64,000 nt of DNA, from assembly GCA_951804985.1 (NCBI GenBank), contig OX638135.1:10888058-10952057 (forward strand). Reading direction: 5' to 3'. This stretch comes from Dryomyza anilis. Lineage: Eukaryota; Arthropoda; Insecta; Diptera; Dryomyzidae. Below, piece after piece: positions 55,687 through 64,000 of this stretch (positions are counted from its first letter, which is position 1; every line of letters begins with the position of its first letter). The notes under the pieces are model-generated. The model ran no database searches, had not been told where the DNA came from, and saw nothing but the letters and a program-made list of their open reading frames with translations. A program made the translations under genes and the position numbers.

Positions 55687-56706
55687 AAAATTACATTTCT
55701 TTTACTTATATTTTAAAATTATAATTATAAACATTAACTTTTATTTTTTTTATTACACATCTTTTATTTATACTTAACAATTTTATTTCCATCTATTGTT
55801 ATTATTTTGAGTTCAGTACATTACGGATGAAATAGATATTTCACAACATTAGATTTTACTCCTAATATTTATATGGTGATTTCGAATTACGTTATAATTA
55901 CAAACAAATCTTTTCTATCCGTGTATGTTATAGCGTTTTCGACAGGCGATTTTTGCGATAAAATATCACTTCAAATTGATGTTGTGATAGAGAAGCGAAA
56001 ATAACTAAAATTTAAACTTTAAAGAAAGAAAAACAATTTATATAAAATTTCATGGATATTGTATAGACTACAAGTGTTTCTATAAACAAATTTTACAGAT
56101 TGGCATGTCAATTCTCTAATATTAATATGTTCCTAACCTCAATTTTAGGACTTATTTTATATTTTATAAAAACAAATCGAATTGACAGATTAGATTGATT
56201 ATAAAAAAAAAATAGAAAATTAATAAATCAAACAATTAATTTTTATTTCTTATGGTGATAATTAAATATATTGTCCTACCGCATTTCATTAATCAAGTAA
56301 CAGATTTTAATAAAAATGTCAAAATACCTGTATCAACTAACTTCGAAACATGTTCGAAAGATCTAAATCGCCTGTCAAACGAAAAGTTATAACATATTGC
56401 CAGTTGGATATTTTCGCTTCGATAGTGATAGTATAACATCTTGCCACAGGCTATTTTTGAAAACAGCAGCTACAATTTAAGCTTCAGATTTTTTACTTTA
56501 TCATCAATGCTGTTTTTGCTTTTCATTCCAGACATGCACTATATATTTTTCTAATTTTCAAACTGTATTTTGTCAAAAACTTAAAATTTGTTCGGTGAAA
56601 AACAATAACAAATCATAAATTTTAAAAATATTTTAAATTTTGACAGCGAGTTGTATATTTTTTCAGGCTAAAAATTTTAGACGACAACCGAGCAGTTTGA
56701 ATTTAA
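55687..56706. other. AT-rich stretch with inverted arms
   Basis: No gene. An inverted pair, 'gttatagcgttttcgacaggcg' (about 55928) and 'cgcctgtcaaacgaaaagtt' (about 56370), with 'gaagcgaaaata' inverted inside, points to a small foldback element. At 55866-55923 there is a reverse copy of the segment starting CACGGAAAGAAAAGA at 62372. Confidence 0.5.
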
Positions 56707-56787
56707 TTTATATTTACTTACTTACTTATTTGGCCATTACAACCCTTGATGGGTTTCGGTCGCAGCAATTACCCCTCGCCTGTTGCT

Positions 56788-58130
56788 TCAGCATTGCGAG
56801 CGCTGGCGCCAGTTTTGCACTCCAAGTGTTGTCAGGTTGTCTCGCACTTGGTCGCTCCAACGGAGATTCGGACGCCCTCTCCTACGTTGACCACCAATGG
56901 GTAAAGAATTGAACACCTTTTTTGCTGGAGCGCTTTCATCCATACGCTCGACATGTCCAAGCCAGCGTAGGCGCTGGATCTTAATGCGCCTGACTATGTC
57001 AATGTCGGCGTAGAGCTCAGACAGCTCGTCGTTCCATTTGATTATGTACTCGTTTTCAACGCATATCGGGCCATAGATTTTCCGAAGAATCTTTCTCTCG
57101 AACGCTCCTAAAGCTCGCTCATCGGTGTTGGCAGGCGTCCATGCCTCAGCGCAATGGAGGAGGACTGGAATGATGAGCGACTTATAGAGCGTAATTTTTG
57201 TCCGTCGAGAGAGGGCTCTGCTCCTCAATTGCCTACTGAGCCCAAAGTAACACCTTTTGGCAAGAGTTAATCTTCGGTTAATCTCCAGGCTGACATTGAT
57301 TTCCTTGTTTATGCTGGTTCCTAGATATACGAAGTCCTTCACAACTTCGAAGTTGTGGTTGTCAATAGTGACGTGTTGTCCAATACGCCGGGACTCTTTG
57401 TTTGTTGACAACAGGTACTTTGTCTTGTCCTCGTTCACCGTAAGACCCATTCGATGCGATTCCCTCTCTAAACTGGAGAATGATGCACTGACTGCTCGTA
57501 CGCTCTGCCCAATGATATCATCAGCGTACCCGAGCAGCATGGAACTCTTGTTGAAGATAGTGCCATTGTGATGGAGTTGTGCAGCTCTTACAATCTTCTC
57601 CATTATTAGGTTGAAGCAGTCACGCGATAGGGAATCGCCTTGTCTGAAACCTCGTTCGGTATTAAACGTATCGGTGAGGTTGTTCCCAATTCTCACTGAG
57701 CAACGTGTGTCGCTCAGGGTCATTCTGCAAAGCCTTATAAGTTTCGCAGGTATACCGAACTCAGACATGGTGGCGTATAGGCGACTTCTTATCGGACTGT
57801 CGAGGCTGATTTGTAGTCGACGAAGGTCTTTTCCAGGATTTGGCGCATGGTGGACTTGCTAGGTCTGAAGCCACACTGAAAAGATCCAATAAGTCTGTAG
57901 ACGATGGGCTTCAGTCTTTCACATAATACGCTCGTTATAGTCTTATACGCGATATTGAGGAGACTTATCCCACAGTAGTTGGAGCGTATCGTGAGATCCC
58001 CCTTCTTAAGGATTGGGCAGAGTATACTGAGATTCCATTCGCTAGGCATGCTTTCTTCTGACAATATTCTGCTGATGAGCTGGTGCATGCTCGTTATGAG
58101 CTTATCGCCTCCGGTCTTAAACAACTCAGC
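56788..58130 (-). pseudogene. RT and C-terminal part of RTE-type LINE, copy 2
   Basis: RT start 58124-57789 (SMPSEWNLSILCPILKKGDLTIRSNY, FQCGFRPSKSTM), then frame 57768-56788: ERGFRQGDSLSRDCFNLI, catalytic YADD at 57517-57528 (complement), DFVYLGTSIN, TKITLYKSLIIPVLL, WLGHVERMDE, RRRGRPNLRWSDQVRDNL. Directly after YADD it lacks two codons present in copy 1 (YADDIIGQS against YADDIDIIGRS). A lesion sits between 57789 and 57768. Confidence 0.88.
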
Positions 58131-58289
58131 AGGCAGACCATCCGATCCTGCGGCTTTGTTGTTTTTTTAGCCTGTTGATGGCTGTGCAGACCTCATCACG
58201 GTCAGGCGGCGGTATGTCAACGCCGTCGTCAGCAACTGGGCTTGTCAAGCTGTCTCCTCTATCAGCGGAGTAGTTGTCATCATCGCCTG

Positions 58290-59238
58290 CTAGAAGATCA
58301 GAGAAGTGCTGTTACTGACGTCTAGTTTTCTTTGCGTGGGTTTCCGTGCGTTTTTCGCAGCGCATAAGCGTGTGCGAACCTTGGCTACTACAAGGAAGTG
58401 ATCCGAGTGGATGTTGTCTTTTCGGATCAAGCGTACATCCATCACACTAGAAGCGTGCCTTCCTTCAATCACGATATGATCAATTTGGTTGCGCATGTTC
58501 TGATCGGGTGACCGCCACGTGGCCTTGTAAATATTGAGATGCTGGAATCTAGTACTACTAATTACCATGTTTCGTGCTGCGGCGAAATCGATCAGCCTCA
58601 TTCCATTGTCGGAGGTGTTGTCGTGGAGACTGAATTGTCCAACCGTTGAACCAAAGATACCCTCATGGCCCACCTTGGCATTAAAGTCGCCAATCACAAT
58701 TTTGATGTCGTGTTGGGGGCAGCGCTCATAGGCTTCGTCGAGGCGCTCATAGAAAAAGTCTCTTTAGGTTCATCGTCCTTCTCATTCGTCAGAGCGTGCG
58801 CACAAATTAGGCTGATATAGACGTATTTAGCCTCGTTGCGGATTGTTGCTAACCGTTCGTTCACGGGTGTGAACCTAGAGACAAGGTGGCGGAGTCTCTT
58901 GCCGACTACAAATCCACAACCAAATTCATGCCTCTCCGCATGGCAGCTGCCTCTGTAAAGCAGCCCTGTCCTGTCAATCGCATTTCCTGGATTGCGGTGA
59001 TATCAGCCTTGTATTTTTCGAGGACATCAACCAGCTGGATAGTGGCACATTCCCTATAAAGGGTTCGGACATTCCAGGTGCATATCCGTATATCGTGGTC
59101 CTTTATACGTTTGCGTAGGTTGTCATCGTGTTTTCGGGTCGTTATCCGAGGCATTTTTTCTGTTTTCTTTGAATCAGCTTTTTTATATGGCGGGTCACAA
59201 GCCCAACGCAAAACCCTCCCTGTCTCGTTTGTCCCCAC
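58290..59238 (-). pseudogene. Endonuclease of RTE-type LINE, copy 2
   Basis: N-terminus 59238-58906: RICTWNVRTLYREC, ITAIQEMRLTGQG. A break, then 58697-58290: IGDFNAKVGHEG, NMVISSTRFQHL, QIDHIVIEGRHASSVMDVR, HSDHFLVVAK. Truncated after RKLDVSN by the internal deletion. Confidence 0.85.
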
Positions 59239-59385
59239 CGGGGTTGAAACCCGATCTTCAGCTGGTTGCTCTGGTTAACGGGGTTCACCAACGCGAAGGT
59301 GAGACTAGGAATTGTGTAGGAGAGGTTATGGCAACTAACAGAAGTCGGTTACTGGATTGTGCGTGCTCTACACCATTCTGAACCC

Positions 59386-60518
59386 ATTCTGAAATTTAAT
59401 TAATTAATTTAAATTTTAGACTGGTTGATAACGTAAACAAATAAAAAATACCAACATATTTTGGAAAACAGTCGCTGTTTGCAAAATAGCCTGGTTGATA
59501 AACTACAGCATAAATGAAAAAATTAAAATGTTTAAAAGTTTTTATAATGATTTTGTTACCCATTTTTATTAAAAAAGCTTTTAAATAACATCTTGATCAA
59601 ATAATAATGATAATACGATTTCCAATCAGGTTTCTTCATATTGTCAGATCAGATTCCATTAAAGAGGATGGACTTTGTTCATAGACAAGTTTGCCTTACG
59701 TGGATTTGAAATTAGGATTACCCTAGTCGACTCTTATCAGGATCATTTCAGATGGTCTTTGGTAGAGATGCCTTATCGTATTCTGATCAGGAACGGAAGT
59801 GAAATAAGGTTAACCTTAACCAATTTCATTTCGGGTACACGTAGCTAAAGTAATGTACACTCAGAAAAAGATTCTTTTACTTTTCTTATAGTTTTTTTTC
59901 AATAGTTTTTGCTATTTGAATTAGTTCGTAGTATAGACTATTATTTTAAGTGCAGAACTAGAGCAAAGTAATGCGGAAGGGAGTCAATTGACCTCCGTGA
60001 CAAGTGACAAGCCCATGTTCCTCGAATAGAAAAGAGTGAGTCTGGAGCTGGTCCCTGATTTTTTTGCAGGTTCCTGAGATGTGAGATGTGATCTAAAAAG
60101 GTCTAGTTCTGGAACTACTACAAAATGAACTAGTGACAATTGTCTAGTTCTAGAACTGCCTAGACTGGTAATGTAGAATGGATTCAGTTGGAAAAAAACT
60201 CTGTATCAAAATCTTCTAGTTCTCTATCTGGTTCAAAGTAATGTAGAGCAGAGTCAGTTGGAAACAAATTGTCTTTGTTTTTTGTGCATTCTACTTAGTC
60301 GAGTTTCTTTAGTTTGCTTTTCGTATTGTTCGAATGTAATATTTAATCTGTGAAATTCAAAGAAATAAAATAATAAACAAATAGTACAATTTATTACAAA
60401 GATATAACAAATATATAACAAACTAGCTGGACCTGTGCACGACTCGTGCCAAGATTTTGTGAATGCAAGGATATGGAGTGATTTTATTAATATAAAGAAC
60501 ATTTTTGTTATTTATATC
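59386..60518. other. Non-coding stretch with decayed repeats
   Basis: No gene. 59950-60262 has imperfect repeats built on 'aaagtaatg..gagtcagttgg' (59963, 60165, 60236) with palindromic AGTTCTAGAACT words. CACTCAGAAAAAGA at 59858 resembles other element ends. 'actagctggacctgtgcacg' at 60423 may be a transposon end but the family is not recognised. Confidence 0.4.
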
Positions 60519-60619
60519 TTCCCCGTAAAATTCTTCCCTGTAGAACGCTTTCCCGTAGAATTTTTCCCGGTAGAATTGTTTCACGTAGAATTCTTCCCCG
60601 TAGAGTTTTTCCCAGTAGA
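60519..60619. repeat. 15-base minisatellite A
   Basis: About seven units of cttccccgtagaatt. The period is a multiple of three, giving an artefactual FPVEF repeat frame on plus. Confidence 0.9.
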
Positions 60620-60800
60620 AGTTTTAGTGTGGTGAGTTTTAGTGTAGTGAATTTTAGTATGATGAATTTTAGTAAGGTGAGTTTTAGTGTGGTGAGTTTT
60701 AGTGTGGTGAATTTTAGTTTGGTGCATTTTGGTGTGGTGAGTTTAAGTGTGGTGAATTTTGGTGAGGTGAGTTTCGTTGTGGTGAATTTTGGTGTGTGAT
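60620..60800. repeat. 15-base minisatellite B
   Basis: About twelve units of ttttagtgtggtgaa/g directly following array A with the same period. Artefactual repeat frames on minus (FTTLKLT type). Confidence 0.9.
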
Positions 60801-61129
60801 ACCCTGTGTTTGTGGTGGTTGATACCCTGGTGTGAAATATCTTGATATCATTATAGTAGCTGTTGACACCATCTGGAAAATGTACCGTATATGGGGGTGC
60901 CACGCCCAGTGGTCCAATCCCGCCCACTTTCCGCGAGACCGTATAGAATGGTTAAAAATAACGTTAACCAAAATTTCATTAGATTTGCTATACTAATTTC
61001 TGATATAATGTGTTTTTAATTTTTAGGTTATATGGGAGGTGCAACGCCCGGTCCACCAATCCCACCGATATTTTTATTTAATTCGGTTCAGCCTTTTAGA
61101 CATCTATTCGGAACATACATACAGTCATG
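60801..61129. other. Non-coding stretch with a short duplicated motif
   Basis: 'atatgggggtgccacgccc' (60890) and 'atatgggaggtgcaacgccc' (61030) are similar and both continue with 'ccaatccc.cc'. No gene. Confidence 0.4.
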
Positions 61130-61254
61130 CTACCATACATACATACATACATACATACATACATACATACATACATGCATACATACATACTACCATCCAT
61201 ACATACATACATACATACATACATACATACATACATACATAAATACATACATAC

Positions 61255-61285
<31 letters not shown>

Positions 61286-61290
61286 CTTAC
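61130..61290. repeat. (ACAT)n microsatellite
   Basis: About 160 bases of acat units with occasional changes (gcat, aaat, ttac). IHTY frames are artefacts. Confidence 0.95.
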
Positions 61291-62237
61291 TTTCACAAAT
61301 ATATAGTAGATTCGCGCACGGTGCCAGTAAACGTAGTCTAAAGAGATTAACAAAAAAGATAAAAACAAGAAAAACTGTGAGGAAAAAAAAGTTTAATTAA
61401 TAAACATCTCAGAAGTCATGTTGAGAAAATATGAAAACAAAATGTCCATTACTCCAAGTCAGAATATTCTGCGTGACAATGGATACAGGTGTAGCTGGTG
61501 TAGTATACGGGCCGTAAATAGATATTGCGGTTCACTGAAACAGAATTTTTTCATGTAAATTGTACAAAATCCGTCTTCTAATGAAGTTGTCAAATCTAAA
61601 CCGATGTATTTTTTTGCGCTTGTTCTCGGCTTTCAAATCTGGAATTAAAATCTTATCTCACGTGAAGTCAATAGGTTGCTGTTCATTGGTTTGTGGCCTC
61701 TATTTATGTTTTTTCTTGATTAAATGAATTAAATAATTAATATACCGAAATATGTTCACTAAAATTACAGCAAATAACTTTAATTACGTTTCCCACTTTA
61801 CCCCATAAAATGTTTCCTGCATTACCCCAATATCGCAATTTGGACATACCATAGCACCATTTAAGAATGTTAAATTATATGCAAAACCCTTTTGTTTATC
61901 AAAAGATATACGATCATTTAATTAAAAATGAACAATTTTTTCTACTTTTCTCGAAACGCAAAAAAATTGTATGTGGGATTTGAAAGGACGGACTGACAAT
62001 ATTTAGAAATTAACGGAAATATTTTTGAATTTAGATCTAGTAGGCGACGAAATTGATTGAACGGACTTAGAACAAACCAAAACTTGACGAAGCATCTATT
62101 AGAATTAAAGCTAGACAGAAAACGGACGACAGACCCACATTGTGAAGGATTAATATAAAACTTAATTTAAAACTATAATTTGAAACTGTAAATAACTATT
62201 TTTAAAATAAATACTAAAGATGTTGGAATACTAAGAT
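61291..62237. other. Non-coding stretch
   Basis: A short Lys/Arg-rich frame (61305-61400, ...KRSLKRLTKKIKTRKTVRKKK) follows the microsatellite but has no supporting signal. No other motif seen. Confidence 0.4.
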
Positions 62238-63007
62238 ATTGGATGAAATGTTGATGTATATGAAGGAGAACCTGGGATTTTTTAAGCGCAAAAACATGTC
62301 CATAAAATTCGATTTTACACATTATCCATGTCCATGCCTTTTTAATTATAAGAAAAAAAATTAAATACATACACGGAAAGAAAAGATTTATTTGAATATG
62401 CTTTAATGTAATTATAACGTAATTCGAAATCATCATATAAAATCTAATTACATTATAATTGAATTGTATTATTATTTTGTTCAGATTGCGATATTATTAT
62501 ACGATATTTAAACACAAATTGCTTTAATCGCGGTTTTACATGAATTTACTATATTAATGTTTCTATAGAAATGTATATTTTTCATCAGATATTAATATAT
62601 GTATGTTTGATATTTCCGCTATTGGATGAAAAAGTTGATGTATATGAAGGAGAACCTGGGATTTTTTAAGCGCAAAAACATGTCCATAAAATTCGATTTT
62701 ACACATTATCCATGTCCATGCCTTTTTAATTATAAGAAAAAAAATTAAATACATACACGGAAAGAAAAGATTTATTTGAATATGCTTTAATGTAATTATA
62801 ACGTAATTCGAAATCATCATATAAAATCTAATTACATTATAATTGAATTGTATTATTATTTTGTTCAGATTGCGATATTATTATACGATATTTAAACACA
62901 AATTGCTTTAATCGCGGTTTTACATGAATTTACTATATTAATGTTTCTATAGAAATGTATATTTTTCATCAGATATTAATATATGTATGTTTGATATTTC
63001 CGCTATT
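62238..63007. repeat. 384-base tandem duplication
   Basis: Segment 62238-62620 is repeated at 62621-63007 (attggatgaa starts both; period 383-384 owing to a small A-run/T difference near 62248/62631). The remainder appears identical by eye, so it is very recent or an assembly artefact. Each unit holds CACGGAAAGAAAAGA followed by about 60 bases that also occur inverted at 55866-55923. Confidence 0.92.
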
Positions 63008-63352
63008 TAACACACCCAACGTCAATAAAAGGTTCTCTGAATTATATGTATTTGGTTATTCGTGATTGTCACTGGGTGACAAGGAATTTAAAAATAATAG
63101 CAATATTTTGATTATATGTATGTTTGGCATTACGATATCACAATTAAATATCAACGATGCCTACTTTTAGCACTCAGTAACACTCACATTAATACTTTTC
63201 ATATAGTTCAAAAGTTCTTTTAAGTACCGCCAATCACTGTTAATACCAGATAGTGGCTGTTTGTGAAATATCCAATTAATTCGTAATTCAATGAGCTTAA
63301 AATTGGAACAATAGATAGGCAATAAAATAATTAAGTAAAAGATGTATAATAA
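63008..63352. other. AT-rich spacer
   Basis: Nothing recognised. Confidence 0.45.
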
Positions 63353-63864
63353 AACCAGTTGGGAAGGTTAGAACACATGGGCAATTTTGAAGTAGGTGTT
63401 ATTATGATAGTTATGATTATCAAAATTATAGTCGGTCTAAACCGACTATAAATACCCTACACATATGTGTGGTTACCATTCAAAGTGGTATGTAGGTCAT
63501 CAGGGTATACGAATCATGAAAATAACTACAAACTTTCAATCGCTGAAGAATTTCCATTCATTTGATACCTATATTTAAAAATGGGTAGGTGTACAGAATT
63601 TCGATTTTTTTTTGGGAACTACAAGTCATTTCGGCGAAAAACATTACTTTCGTGTATTTGAGCATGATGTCAATATATATCAATATATAAAAGTTTACCT
63701 AAACGTATACAGTAAAATTTATCTGTAGATGTCAATTTTATATGAGGTATTTGATATATCGATTTCGCCAATTTTTTCCGCAATAATCTAAATTATGAGA
63801 CTAATTTCTTAAATTTTTTATGTAGTAGGAATTTCAACAGACAGACGGACATACAGACGGACAT
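63353..63864 (+). mobile_element. Mini-me-like element, copy F (3' truncated)
   Basis: Runs from accagttggg through the hairpin (tatagtcggtctaaaccgac, about 63428) and core to gacagacggacatacagacggacatcg. It breaks off at about 63864, where other copies continue ctaaatcgac. The sequence then enters a TTTTTTTGCAGCGTG motif. Confidence 0.75.
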
Positions 63865-64000
63865 CGTTTATGTTTTTTTTGCAGCGTGTATGAATTTAAC
63901 AATACTATAAATTATTTTATTAGGATTTAATTGGATTTTTTTAATAGTTTTGAATAACTAGACAATAACTAGTACTAAAGAACGACGTCTGAAACTACTC
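63865..64000. other. Window end, non-coding
   Basis: Starts with ttttttttgcagcgtg (63871-63886), the inverse of 54654-54668; the rest is AT-rich. Confidence 0.4.

Larger units (their letters stand above)
56707..59385 (-). mobile_element. RTE-type LINE, copy 2 (internally deleted)
   Basis: (AAGT)n tail (plus: acttacttactta at about 56714), same domain order as copy 1. A deletion of about 0.5 kb joins the endonuclease end (58305) to the region before RT (58290). AT-rich words ttgaatttaattta (left) and ctgaaatttaatta (right) may be a decayed target duplication. Confidence 0.85.

Noticed and set aside
60435..60971. FPVEF and FTTLKLT repeat frames
   Set aside because: Products of 15-base minisatellites.
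61032..61400. IHTY-rich frame ending in a Lys/Arg-rich tail
   Set aside because: Mostly (ACAT)n; the basic tail is only about 30 codons with no splice or homology support.

Overview
This window looks like transposon-saturated, AT-rich chromosomal DNA from a higher dipteran fly, probably a calyptrate. The grounds are insect-type retroelement proteins, repeated copies of a Dipteran mini-me-like repeat (with its TA and GTCT/GTCC tracts), tRNA-primed LTR elements, and long gene-poor stretches. There are no bacterial-style operons. Species is not identifiable from sequence alone. Almost every long reading frame belongs to a mobile element. The only stretch that looks like host protein-coding DNA is one 153-base candidate exon at 54286-54438, so much of the window may be intron or intergenic DNA of a large gene.

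Region 1 (1-18140). A foldback-like element (about 1056-13702) has CAC-starting inverted ends and arrays of a palindromic 21-base minisatellite. It is split by a 10.1 kb Ty3/gypsy element (1420-11566, tRNA-Leu primer site, target duplication ATAT). That element is itself split inside its reverse transcriptase by a 4.4 kb CsRn1-like Ty3/gypsy element (4414-8818, tRNA-Trp primer site, target duplication GCCG). The inner element is nearly intact, with few coding defects. Downstream lie a 26-base minisatellite, a dispersed repeat and mini-me copies.

Region 2 (18496-32395). A Russian-doll nest. A dispersed repeat holds a long-inverted-repeat element, which holds two LINEs: a CR1/Jockey-like one on plus (18662-22790) and an RNase H-bearing LOA/I-like one on minus (22944-30879, 12-base target duplication). 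The second LINE holds a degraded Ty3/gypsy remnant (about 26705-29530) with a near-perfect hairpin near its right side.

Region 3 (32424-43800). Inverted arms flank (TA)n tracts into which a BEL/Pao element (33072-37453) inserted. One arm also took a tRNA-derived SINE with a 12-base target duplication. Several further inverted-repeat elements follow.

Region 4 (43971-64000). Four further mini-me-like copies, one carrying a 1485-base non-autonomous hAT insertion with an 8-base duplication; two RTE-type LINEs on minus (47457-about 50760, 56707-about 59385); two more SINE copies; the candidate host exon; two adjacent 15-base minisatellites; an (ACAT)n tract; and an apparently identical 384-base tandem duplication.

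No CRISPR, rRNA, or credible free-standing tRNA gene was seen. The elements do not form a pathway. Their relations are historical, and the nesting order gives a relative chronology of insertion.
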